Shown in pieces: positions 23,999 through 31,696 of a DNA stretch of 64,000 nucleotides (positions are counted from its first letter, which is position 1; the number at the start of each line of letters is the position of its first letter). A program made the translations under genes and the position numbers. The notes below the pieces were generated by a model, which worked only from the letters and a program-made list of their open reading frames with translations, made no database searches and was not told the origin of the DNA. Source of the DNA: Arthrobacter sp. 18067 (GTDB taxonomy: Bacteria; Actinomycetota; Actinomycetes; Actinomycetales; Micrococcaceae); NCBI RefSeq assembly GCF_902706295.1, contig NZ_CACSJJ010000019.1, positions 1-64,000 of the forward strand, given 5' to 3'.

Positions 23999-25183
23999 GT
24001 GTTTGGCTTGACGATATTGGATTTGGCATTGATCTTGATGCTGCTGTCCTACCTGATCTATGGCCTTCGCAACGGCTTTATGGTCACATTGGGTGGAATT
24101 GCAGGATTTGTGGTCGGAGCCATCGCGGCATTCGTCGCCGTTCCGCTCGTCAGCGGCTGGGTGACCGACAGCGGCTGGAGGCTGACCGCCACGGTGGGCG
24201 CCGCCGTCGTGCTTATCGCCTTGGGTCATGGGCTGGGAACCATGATTGGACGCAGAATCCGCCACGCTGTGCGGATCAAGCCGCTGCACGCGGTGGACAG
24301 GCTGATCGGTGGCGTGGTGAGCGTCGTAGTCGCTGCGCTGGTGATGTCCATGCTGGCGTTCAGCATCAGCTCGCTGGGTGTGCCGTTCGTTTCGCAGCAG
24401 TTGGCCGAGTCCAGGGTTATCCGCTACATCGACAACATCACGCCGACGCCCGTCAAGAGCACCATGGCCCAGCTGCGGTCGACGGTGATTGGTGGCGGAA
24501 TTCCCCAGCTCATTGAGGGCATTGGGCCCGTAACGCCCGTGCCTGTTCCCAATGAGTCAACTGACACTCCGGCCTTGAACCAAGCGGCCGAATCGGTCCT
24601 CAAAATCGCGGGGACCGCCTTCGAATGTGGCCAGAACCAGACCGGATCCGGATTCGTGGTTTCGCCCGGGCGCGTCGTCACCAATGCCCACGTCGTGGCG
24701 GGCGTGTCGCAGCCCGTTGTGGAAGTTCCCGACGGCGGTGCGTTGCCGGGTCGGGTGGTTTACTTCGACTCCCAGCGGGACATCGCGGTCCTGGCCGTGG
24801 ATGGCCTGCAGTCCAGTCCGCTTCCCCTCAGCGCCGACCTGCCGGCGGGCAGCCCGGCCGCGTTCGCCGGGTACCCGCACGGCGGTCCGTTCCAGTCGAA
24901 GCCGGCTACTGTGCAAGGGATCTCCACCATTCTGGTTCCGGACATTTACGGCAACAACCCCTCGCCTGAGTTTGTCTATAAGCTGGCCGGTGACGTTCAG
25001 CCGGGCAATTCAGGCGGCCCGCTGTTGACCATGCAGGGCGAGGTGGCCGGCCTGATCTTCGCGAAGACCACCACCGACGCTGCCCTTGGCTTCGCCCTCA
25101 CCATGGCGGACCTGGAGCCCGTAGCCGCACAGGCCCCCGGCCTCAGCAGCCCGGTCTCGGCCGGTCAGTGCACCCGCAAGTAG
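23999..25183 (+). CDS. marP: MarP-type membrane serine protease
   Basis: 394-residue protein: four membrane helices of the CvpA-like domain in residues 1-140, a linker, then a periplasmic chymotrypsin-like protease. The catalytic triad is visible as TNAHVVAG (His near 230), QRDIAVLAVD (Asp near 261) and QPGNSGGPLL (Ser near 338). M. tuberculosis MarP (Rv3671c) protects against acid stress and acts on peptidoglycan hydrolases; the same role is inferred. The GTG at 23999 is chosen over TTG at 23996 because a GAGGAG site then sits at the proper 5-nt distance. In mycobacteria marP also lies close to crp and nth. Confidence 0.9.
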   Translation: MFGLTILDLALILMLLSYLIYGLRNGFMVTLGGIAGFVVGAIAAFVAVPLVSGWVTDSGWRLTATVGAAVVLIALGHGLGTMIGRRIRHAVRIKPLHAVDRLIGGVVSVVVAALVMSMLAFSISSLGVPFVSQQLAESRVIRYIDNITPTPVKSTMAQLRSTVIGGGIPQLIEGIGPVTPVPVPNESTDTPALNQAAESVLKIAGTAFECGQNQTGSGFVVSPGRVVTNAHVVAGVSQPVVEVPDGGALPGRVVYFDSQRDIAVLAVDGLQSSPLPLSADLPAGSPAAFAGYPHGGPFQSKPATVQGISTILVPDIYGNNPSPEFVYKLAGDVQPGNSGGPLLTMQGEVAGLIFAKTTTDAALGFALTMADLEPVAAQAPGLSSPVSAGQCTRK

Positions 25184-25189
25184 CGGATC

Positions 25190-25349
25190 CTCTCTCACCT
25201 TTTGATGCGTTTCGGCGGGCCCTCTCTCACCTTTCGGCGCGTTTCGGCGGGCCCTCTCTCACCTTTCGGCGCGTTTCGACGGGCCCTCTCTCACATCGTG
25301 AGCGTTTTGAGCCGATGCTCTCTCACCTCTTGGGCGCGATTCCCCGACA
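25190..25349 (+). repeat. 32-bp-period repeat array, five units
   Basis: CTCTCTCAC begins at 25190, 25222, 25254, 25286 and 25318: five units at exactly 32 bp. Units 1-3 are nearly identical over the full length, with GCGTTTCGGCGGGCC in their second half; units 4 and 5 keep the head and diverge after it. The array fills the gap between marP and aroQ. Confidence 0.9.
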
Positions 25350-25376
25350 CCTTTCCACCGCTATAGATTGGGAGCC

Positions 25377-25841
25377 ATGACTGAAGCCACTCCCGCCACC
25401 GAAGCCGGTCGCGGCACCATCCTTGTGATCAATGGACCCAACTTGAATCTGCTGGGTACCCGCGAGCCCGAAAAGTACGGCACGTCCACTTTGGCCGACG
25501 TCGAGCAACTCGCCATGACAGCGGCTGCAGCCCATGGCTTCACCGTTGACTGTGTGCAGTCGAACCACGAGGGCGATCTCCTGGACGCCATCCATGCCGC
25601 GCGTGGCACAGCCGTCGGGATTGTCATCAATGCAGGGGCGTACACCCACACGTCCGTGGCTCTTCGGGACGCCCTTGCAGCGGTGCAACTACCCGCCGTC
25701 GAGGTCCACATCACCAACGTCCACCAGCGTGAAGAGTTCCGCCACCACTCGTACCTGTCGGGTGTGTGTACTGCGATCATCGTCGGCGCTGGCGTGTTGG
25801 GCTACAAGCTGGCCATCGATTACCTGGCCGACGCGGTCTAA
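25377..25841 (+). CDS. aroQ: 3-dehydroquinate dehydratase, type II
   Basis: 154-residue class II dehydroquinase, which removes water from 3-dehydroquinate in the shikimate pathway. Motifs are NGPNLNLLGTREPEKYG (catalytic Tyr at the end) near residue 18, QSNHEGDLLDAIH, INAGAYTHTSVALRD near 81, and VEVHITNVHQREEFRHHS (catalytic His) near 106. The ATG at 25377 follows TAGATT (25364-25369) by 7 nt; a TTG at 25368 has no support. It stands alone, with 32-bp-period repeats on both sides, away from other aro genes. Confidence 0.95.
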   Translation: MTEATPATEAGRGTILVINGPNLNLLGTREPEKYGTSTLADVEQLAMTAAAAHGFTVDCVQSNHEGDLLDAIHAARGTAVGIVINAGAYTHTSVALRDALAAVQLPAVEVHITNVHQREEFRHHSYLSGVCTAIIVGAGVLGYKLAIDYLADAV

Positions 25842-25850
25842 CGGGCCGTT

Positions 25851-25925
25851 AGGTGAGCGAGGGTTCCCGGGAACGGGCCGTTAGGTGAGCGAGGGTTCCC
25901 GGGAACGGGCCAATAGGTGAGAGAA
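25851..25925 (-). repeat. 32-bp-period repeat array, inverted, three units
   Basis: AGGTGAG begins at 25851, 25883 and 25915, again exactly 32 bp apart. Read on the minus strand the heads are CTCGCTCACCT (twice) and TTCTCTCACCT, the same family as the arrays at 20741 and 25190 but in the opposite orientation. It lies between the convergent aroQ and alpha-galactosidase genes. The first two units are near identical and include GGGTTCCCGGGAAC. Confidence 0.9.
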
Positions 25926-25927
25926 CG

Positions 25928-28111
25928 TCAGAGTGCTGTGAGCCGCAGAACGATGGCGTGTTCCGGATGAAGGACCGGCATCGGGAGCCCTACTTCGCCC
26001 AGGAACCGACCGGTCGCTTCGGCTCCGGAAGCGAGCCAGGGGGCCGGCTTGGCTTCGATGAACGTGTGCCCGTAGTCGGCGTCTCCTGGTGAGGGGAAGA
26101 TGGCCTCCACCCGGTATGAACGCAAAGGATCCAGTCCTGGAATCGCCACCCGGCCCACGTGCTCGGCGAAGCCTGTGCGGGTCTTGACCACAGCGAAAAG
26201 CGCGGCCGTAGCACCTGCCGCAATCCCGCCGTCGTGCGTGTCCGCGACAACGCCGTGCACCATCAGGGACTCGTCCGGCACATCGGCCCGCACCATTCGT
26301 CCACTGTGGATAAGACCTCGGTGATCCTTGTACAAAGCGATGAAGCGCTTGAGTTCCTCGCGTTCCGCCCCGGTGACGGAGCGGACATCCCACTCCATGC
26401 CGAAGTGACCGAACAAGGCCGTGATGGCCCGGAACGACAGATCGTGCGTGCGAGCGGTGGTGTGTGAGGTGGTGGGCCCGATATGCGCGCCCACCAGCTC
26501 CGGCGGAACCACCATGCCGGTCCAGCGCTGGATGGTCTGCCGCTCCAGGGCGTCATTGCAGTCGGACGCCCACACGCGGTCCGTCCGCTCGAGGATTCCG
26601 AGGTCCACACGTCCGCCACCTGAGGAACAACTCTCGATCTCAACGTCCGGATGTGCAGCCCGGAGCGCGTCGAAGAGCCGGTACGCCGCCAGGGTTTGCT
26701 CATGGACCGAAGCACGTCCGGCGTGACCATGCTCCAAAAGGTCGCGGTTCTGGTCCCATTTGAGGTAGCTGATCTTGTTCCCGCGCAGGAGGGCGTCGAT
26801 CCGCTCGAAAACGTAGGTCCAGGCCTCCGGGTTCACCAGGTCGATGACGTGCTGCTGCCGCCATTCCAAGGGCAGCCGGCCACCGTCCTTGTGCGAAGCC
26901 GCGGACGGGCCCACGATCCACTCGGGATGCGCCCGTGCAATGTCGGAGTCGAGGTTGACCATTTCCGGCTCCACCCACAGCCCAAACTCCATGCCGCGCG
27001 AGGTCACGGCGTCGATGAGCGGCGTCAGCCCGTCGGGCCACACAGTGTCGTCCACGTACCAGTCGCCCAACCCTGCGTGGTCGTCGCGGCGCCCGCGGAA
27101 CCAGCCGTCGTCGAGCACGAATCGCTCCACGCCCAGGTCGGCGGCCGACTCGGCCAGCTCGATCAGGGCCTCCAGATTGTGGTCGAAGTAGACCGCTTCC
27201 CACGTGTTGAGGACCACTGGACGAGGCTTGCCCGAAAGCGCACCGACGTGATGCGGACGTGCCCGGAACCAGCTGTAGAACGCCTCGGTGATGCCATCCA
27301 GGCCGTGGTCGGAGTACGCCGCGAACAGCGCAGGAGTGGTGTAGCTTTCACCTGGCTGGAGCACCACTTCCGCGGGTCCCAGGAGCTCCGAACCGCCCAC
27401 CATGGTTCGCCCGTCCGCAACGTTGTCCGCGAATTGCTCGTGGTTCCCGCTCCACGCCAGGTGCGTTGCCCAGACCTTGCCGTGACGGTTGCCGAAGCCT
27501 GCGGTACCGGCGGCCAACAGCAACGAGGAGTCGTGCCCGGTGCGGCCGTGCCGGCCCGTCCGGACCCACGTTCCCTGCTGGATGGCCCGGCGCTGCGGGT
27601 GACGTTCGCGGCACCAGCGTCCGGTCAGGTCCAAAAGTTCGACGGCGTCCGGCGCCACCGGGAGCATCGTCGCCAACTCGTCCAGCTGGAACGGCGACGT
27701 GCCGTCGTTGCTGGCCGTGTGCTTCAGTTCGAGAAGCCCGCCCGGGTGCAAGGTGAGGTTGCTGGTCACCGTGATGCCGGCGTCGGGATCCGACTGAATC
27801 ACGACGGCGGTGGTGCCGTCCGTCGTCGCACTCACCATGCGGAGGCGTACTGAGAAATCGAAGCCGGGTACGCCTTCGGTGATCCGGTGTCCGCGAAGCC
27901 CGGGCCGGCCCTGCCACGACGACGAAGCCTGCGGGAGGAGTCCAGCGGGGACATTTGCGTCGATGGAAGACGGCCCGATGGGTTCGCTGAGGATAGCGAG
28001 GTCCGGCAGGGTTTCGCCCAGGTCAGCTCCCCAGTGGGTTATCTCAGCCTCTCCGCGGTGGGTGCTGATCACCAGGCTGGTACCTGCGGAACGGAGATGG
28101 AGCGGTTGCAT
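25928..28111 (-). CDS. Alpha-galactosidase, GH36
   Basis: 727-residue glycosidase of family GH36, which releases alpha-1,6-linked galactose from melibiose, raffinose or galactosyl polymers. Features seen are an N-terminal beta-sandwich, LDDGWFRGRRDDHAGLGDW near residue 336, EPEMVN near 388, the nucleophile in YLKWDQNRD (Asp near 452), and the acid/base in WASDCNDA (Asp near 519). No signal peptide is visible, so it acts in the cytoplasm on imported oligosaccharides. It is the last gene of the minus-strand transport operon, behind a hairpin at 28155-28201. Expected to be under the LacI repressor coded at 32.9 kb. Confidence 0.92.
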   Translation of the reverse strand: MQPLHLRSAGTSLVISTHRGEAEITHWGADLGETLPDLAILSEPIGPSSIDANVPAGLLPQASSSWQGRPGLRGHRITEGVPGFDFSVRLRMVSATTDGTTAVVIQSDPDAGITVTSNLTLHPGGLLELKHTASNDGTSPFQLDELATMLPVAPDAVELLDLTGRWCRERHPQRRAIQQGTWVRTGRHGRTGHDSSLLLAAGTAGFGNRHGKVWATHLAWSGNHEQFADNVADGRTMVGGSELLGPAEVVLQPGESYTTPALFAAYSDHGLDGITEAFYSWFRARPHHVGALSGKPRPVVLNTWEAVYFDHNLEALIELAESAADLGVERFVLDDGWFRGRRDDHAGLGDWYVDDTVWPDGLTPLIDAVTSRGMEFGLWVEPEMVNLDSDIARAHPEWIVGPSAASHKDGGRLPLEWRQQHVIDLVNPEAWTYVFERIDALLRGNKISYLKWDQNRDLLEHGHAGRASVHEQTLAAYRLFDALRAAHPDVEIESCSSGGGRVDLGILERTDRVWASDCNDALERQTIQRWTGMVVPPELVGAHIGPTTSHTTARTHDLSFRAITALFGHFGMEWDVRSVTGAEREELKRFIALYKDHRGLIHSGRMVRADVPDESLMVHGVVADTHDGGIAAGATAALFAVVKTRTGFAEHVGRVAIPGLDPLRSYRVEAIFPSPGDADYGHTFIEAKPAPWLASGAEATGRFLGEVGLPMPVLHPEHAIVLRLTAL

Positions 28112-28154
28112 GGATGTGAGTCACTTTCAAATCGGTTCTTATGGGGAGTTGCGG

Positions 28155-28201
28155 GGCCCGCTCTGCGCCCTTCGCGAAGGAAATGACGCGCAGAGCGGGC
28201 C
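28155..28201 (-). terminator. Intra-operon hairpin between binding protein and GH36 genes
   Basis: A perfect 14-bp GC-rich stem (28155-28168 with 28188-28201) and a 19-nt loop, placed just after the binding-protein stop codon. No U tract follows, so partial termination or 3'-end protection of the upstream binding-protein message is more likely than a full stop. Confidence 0.6.
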
Positions 28202-28212
28202 TCAGAGCAGGG

Positions 28213-29553
28213 TTACTTGAAGAGGTTGTTGACCTGGTCGTTGGCTTCAGTCAGCGAGGAGGCAGGCTTCTTGCCGGAGATGACAGCATCCATGGCTGGC
28301 TTCATGATGCCATCCACCTTGGCAGCCTTGTCTGCGATCGGGAAGAGGAACGTGGTGCTGTCCTTCACATGGGTGGTGAAGGCGGAAACGTCGGTGCCCT
28401 TGTCAGCGAAGGCCTTGGCAGCGATCTCGGAGGAGCTGGCGATGGCGGGGAACACCACGGCCTTGCTGGCCACCACGTCCTGGCAGGCGGTGGAACCGAG
28501 GTATCCCACCCATTTGACGCTGGCGCCGGGGTTCTTGGTGCCTGCCCAGATGGAGTCGGCCAGGCCGTTGAACATGGACGCGCGCTTGCCGTCAGGGCCC
28601 TTGGGGGTGGGGGCGAAAGCAGTTTCGATGCCCTTGTAGGTCTGGTATTGCCCGATCAGCCAGTCACCGTTGGTGTTGATAGCAGCCTTACCGGCGCCGA
28701 AGCTGTCCGGCATGCTGGCTCCCACCGTGGTTTCAAGCTTGGGCATGTAGCCCTTGTCCACCAGTCCGGCCCACCAGGCAATGGTGTCCTGGAAACGGGG
28801 GTCGTCGTAGTTGAACTTGCTGCCCCACGGGTTCTTGTCGGTTGCGGTCCAGCCCGTGGTGGCGGTGAGGAAGCTCCACTCGGTCTGGCCCTGGCCGGAG
28901 CCGCTGCCGGTCAGGCCGAGTCCGTAGGTGGCTACGTTGTTCTTGTCGAAGCCCGACTCGTCGCCGCGCTTGCCGTTCTTGTCCACGGTCAGGTGCGCGA
29001 TGGTCTTCTCGTAACTGCCGCCGTCCTTCGGGTTCCAGTCGAGGTTTGCCATTTGTTCCGCGGAGATTCCGGCGGCATCCGTCATGGCCTTGTTGTAGAA
29101 CAGGCCCACGGTGTCCCAGTCCTTCGGCAGGCCATAGCGCTTGCCGTCCTGGCCCACCCAAAGCTCGGGGAGTCCCTTGGTGTATGCGTCCAGCTTGATG
29201 CCGTCCCTCTCCACGGCCTCGTCCAGCGACAGCAGCTGCTTCTTGGCGGCATATTCCGGGTACTTGGAGAGATGGTTGGTGAAGACGTCCGGGGCTGTTC
29301 CGGCCACGAATCCGTTGGTCAGGGTGGTCCAATAATCGTCCCAACCGCGCTGGGTGATCTTGACCTTGATGTCTGGGTTGGCCTTGGTGAAGTCGTTGGC
29401 ACATTGCTGGTACGCCGGGAGTTGGTTGGCGTCCCAGAGCCAGTAATTGATTTCACCCTTGGCATCGGTGGAGGCGGGGGCGGAACCGCCACAGGCGGAC
29501 AGGGTCAGGGCGATGGCGGCGGCAGCAGCGGCGACGCCGAGGGTTTTCTTCAT
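28213..29553 (-). CDS. Sugar ABC transporter substrate-binding lipoprotein
   Basis: 446-residue extracellular solute-binding protein (family 1). A lipoprotein signal peptide ends in the lipobox LSAC near residue 21, followed by a Gly/Ser linker. The mature part shows INYWLWDANQLPAYQQCANDF, the usual start of family-1 binding proteins, and GKAAINTNGDWLIGQY later on. It captures an oligosaccharide outside the membrane and delivers it to the two permeases coded upstream. Given the GH36 gene, an alpha-galactoside such as raffinose or melibiose is the likely ligand. No ATPase gene is in the locus; a shared MsiK-type ATPase is expected elsewhere. Confidence 0.9.
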   Translation of the reverse strand: MKKTLGVAAAAAAIALTLSACGGSAPASTDAKGEINYWLWDANQLPAYQQCANDFTKANPDIKVKITQRGWDDYWTTLTNGFVAGTAPDVFTNHLSKYPEYAAKKQLLSLDEAVERDGIKLDAYTKGLPELWVGQDGKRYGLPKDWDTVGLFYNKAMTDAAGISAEQMANLDWNPKDGGSYEKTIAHLTVDKNGKRGDESGFDKNNVATYGLGLTGSGSGQGQTEWSFLTATTGWTATDKNPWGSKFNYDDPRFQDTIAWWAGLVDKGYMPKLETTVGASMPDSFGAGKAAINTNGDWLIGQYQTYKGIETAFAPTPKGPDGKRASMFNGLADSIWAGTKNPGASVKWVGYLGSTACQDVVASKAVVFPAIASSSEIAAKAFADKGTDVSAFTTHVKDSTTFLFPIADKAAKVDGIMKPAMDAVISGKKPASSLTEANDQVNNLFK

Positions 29554-29580
29554 AACGAACCTTTCAAGAGGGGATGCGGG

Positions 29581-30492
29581 TTACTTGATTCCGGAGAATC
29601 CGATGGAGTTGACTACCTTCTTGCCGAAGGCGATGAACAGCAGGAAGATCGGGAGCGCTGCGACCAGGGTCCCGGCCATGAGCCCGGACCAGTCCAGTGC
29701 GCCTTGGGGCGACTGGGACTTGAAGACGCTGAGGCCAACGGTGAGCACCCGGACGTTCTCGTCCTGGCCCACCAGCAGCGGCCAGAAGTACTCGTTCCAC
29801 TGACCGATAAAGGTCAGCAACACCAGCGTGGCGATAGGGGCTGCGGCGTTGGGGAGCACAATCTGGAAGAAGATGCGCAGGTGCTTGGCGCCGTCGAGCA
29901 TTGCCGCTTCCTCAACCTCGCGGGACATGCTGAGGAAGAACTGGCGGAGGAAGAAGATGGCGAACGGGGTCATGAACAGGAACGGCAAGGACATCCCGGC
30001 CATGGTGTTCAAGAGGCCGAGGTTCTTGATCATGAGGAAGTTGGGCAGCGCCGTAAAGATCGGCGGGACCATCATGGTGGTCAGGAAGACGGCGAACACT
30101 TTGTTGCGTCCGGGCCAGCGCAACCGTGAAAAGGCGTAGGCGGCCATTGCGCTGAAGAACACCTGGCCGGCTGTGGTGATGCTGGCGAAGATTACCGAAT
30201 TCCGCAGGTAGAGCCAGAAGTTGATGGCCGCGCCGGAACCGCCGTCGGCGATTGCCTCTTCGGTGGTCTGCAGGCCCAGGACACGCTTGAAAGCGCCCCA
30301 GCTGAAGTCGGCCGGCAGGAGGTTCCCGGCGTTGGAGGCCAGCGCGCTGTTGCTGGACAGTGCCGTCCGCAGCATCCAGAGGAACGGGGCAACGGTCACG
30401 GCGACGGCGACGGCGACAAGCACCCACGCGCCGATCCGGCGCCAATTGAGGGGCTTCTTGCGGCGATTGCGGGGAAGGGTTGAGGTAGTCAT
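29581..30492 (-). CDS. Carbohydrate ABC transporter permease (MalG type)
   Basis: 303-residue inner-membrane permease with six predicted helices. The cytoplasmic EAA loop reads EEAAMLDGAKHLRIFFQIVLP near residue 200, with the conserved Gly. The ATG at 30492 follows AAGGAAACC; the frame is open 150 codons further upstream but those residues do not look like a permease and overlap the neighbour. It lies 26 bp after the first permease gene. With that subunit it forms the channel of the sugar importer. Confidence 0.9.
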   Translation of the reverse strand: MTTSTLPRNRRKKPLNWRRIGAWVLVAVAVAVTVAPFLWMLRTALSSNSALASNAGNLLPADFSWGAFKRVLGLQTTEEAIADGGSGAAINFWLYLRNSVIFASITTAGQVFFSAMAAYAFSRLRWPGRNKVFAVFLTTMMVPPIFTALPNFLMIKNLGLLNTMAGMSLPFLFMTPFAIFFLRQFFLSMSREVEEAAMLDGAKHLRIFFQIVLPNAAAPIATLVLLTFIGQWNEYFWPLLVGQDENVRVLTVGLSVFKSQSPQGALDWSGLMAGTLVAALPIFLLFIAFGKKVVNSIGFSGIK

Positions 30493-30518
30493 GGCGGTTT
30501 CCTTAGTCCACATCCGGC

Positions 30519-31481
30519 TTAGTCCAGGTCCGATTCGTTGCCCTTGAGGAACTTCATTTGCACGAAGGCCACCAGGGCGAGGATGACGAACAGGATCACG
30601 GAGAGGGCGGATGCGTAGCCGAAGTCGGACTCCCCGAAGGCTTTTTGGTAGATGTACATCTGGATGACGCGGGAGGCGTTGACGGGTCCGCCGTTGGTGG
30701 TGACGGCCACGGTGTCGAACACTTGGAAGGAACCGATCACCGTGACCACCAGCACCAGTACCAACACGGGGCGGAGCAGCGGCATGGTGATGCTCCAGAA
30801 CGTTCGTGCCGGGGACGCGCCGTCGAGGTTTGCTACCTCGTAGAGGTGGTTCGGGATGGATTGCAGGCCCGCGAATATCAGGAGCGCGGTGTACCCCATG
30901 TGCCGCCAGACGTTCACAAAGGCGATGGTGGGGATGGCCCATTGTTCGCTGCCGAAGAAAGCGACGCGGGGGAGGCCCACCCAGCTCATGACTTCGTTGA
31001 CGATGCCCAGCTGATAATCGAGCATCCAGAACCAGAGCAGCGCGACGATTACATTGGCCACCAGGAACGGAAGCAGCAGCGCGCCACGAATGAACGTGGA
31101 CTTGGCGACGCGGTGCATCAGCAGGGCCAGTCCCAGGGCGATGACTGTTTGGAAACCGATGTTGAGGGCGACGTACTGAAGGGTGACGCCCATGGCGTTC
31201 CAGAACAGTTCGTCGGCGAAGATCGTGGTGTAGTTCTTGATCCCGATCCAGGTGGGTTCACCAAGGATGCTGTATTCGGTGAAGCTGAGGTAGATGCCGC
31301 GGATGGTGGGGATCAGGAAGAAGGCCACGAATCCAATAACGGCGGGGAAAATGAAGAAGAGGGCGATTCTTAGGTCGCCGAGACGGCTGGTCATGCTGCG
31401 TTTGGCAGGTTGAAGCTTGCGTCCGTGGTTGCCTCCGGAACGACCCGAGGCTTTCCCGGGTTGCTTGGTTAACGTGGTCAT
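30519..31481 (-). CDS. Carbohydrate ABC transporter permease (MalF type)
   Basis: 320-residue permease, six predicted helices after a basic cytoplasmic N-terminus of about 40 residues. The EAA loop reads YEVANLDGASPARTFWSITMP near residue 220. It is the first gene of the minus-strand galactoside operon (permease, permease, binding protein, GH36). The promoter region upstream (31482-31696) is shared with the divergent oxidoreductase gene and holds two LacI-type operators. Confidence 0.9.
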   Translation of the reverse strand: MTTLTKQPGKASGRSGGNHGRKLQPAKRSMTSRLGDLRIALFFIFPAVIGFVAFFLIPTIRGIYLSFTEYSILGEPTWIGIKNYTTIFADELFWNAMGVTLQYVALNIGFQTVIALGLALLMHRVAKSTFIRGALLLPFLVANVIVALLWFWMLDYQLGIVNEVMSWVGLPRVAFFGSEQWAIPTIAFVNVWRHMGYTALLIFAGLQSIPNHLYEVANLDGASPARTFWSITMPLLRPVLVLVLVVTVIGSFQVFDTVAVTTNGGPVNASRVIQMYIYQKAFGESDFGYASALSVILFVILALVAFVQMKFLKGNESDLD

Positions 31482-31526
31482 CGTCGACCCTTTCCTGACT
31501 GTGATGTGAGTAACAATCTGGTAGGG

Positions 31527-31544
31527 AATCTACACGAGTAGATT
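31527..31544. promoter_or_regulatory. LacI-type operator 1
   Basis: AATCTACACGAGTAGATT, an 18-bp dyad with CG at its centre and 8 of 9 half-site positions matched, typical of LacI-family operators. It lies 46 bp upstream of the permease gene start on the minus strand. A second copy of the right half, CGAGTAGATT, is found at 31611-31620. Confidence 0.75.
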
Positions 31545-31602
31545 TGGATAGCGCAAGAGTTAGCGGGAATTTTTGGTTAATAATGTTCGAATCTGTTCTG
31601 TC

Positions 31603-31620
31603 TGTTGACTCGAGTAGATT
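31603..31620. promoter_or_regulatory. LacI-type operator 2
   Basis: TGTTGACTCGAGTAGATT contains the perfect 8-bp core ACTCGAGT and shares CGAGTAGATT with operator 1. The centres are 76 bp apart, about seven helical turns, which would allow looping by a tetrameric or paired repressor. It lies 77 bp upstream of the oxidoreductase gene on the plus strand. Confidence 0.75.
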
Positions 31621-31696
31621 GCGGTGGAAGACTCAAGTGAATCCCGTGAGGGCGATCACAACCAGCCGCCGGCGTGCGGCTTCAGGAAGGTAGACA

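Noticed and set aside
25190..25349. The 32-bp period array looked at first like a CRISPR array.
   Set aside because: The conserved head is only about 10 bp, units 1-3 are identical over their whole length including the would-be spacers, and no cas genes are near.
25190..25925. CTCACCT heads as mimics of the 16S rRNA 3' end (anti-Shine-Dalgarno).
   Set aside because: The similarity is only 5-6 bases and does not include the CCTCC core.
28141..30129. 662-codon plus-strand frame.
   Set aside because: It is the antisense of the binding-protein and permease genes, which have clear family motifs; long antisense frames are common at this GC content.
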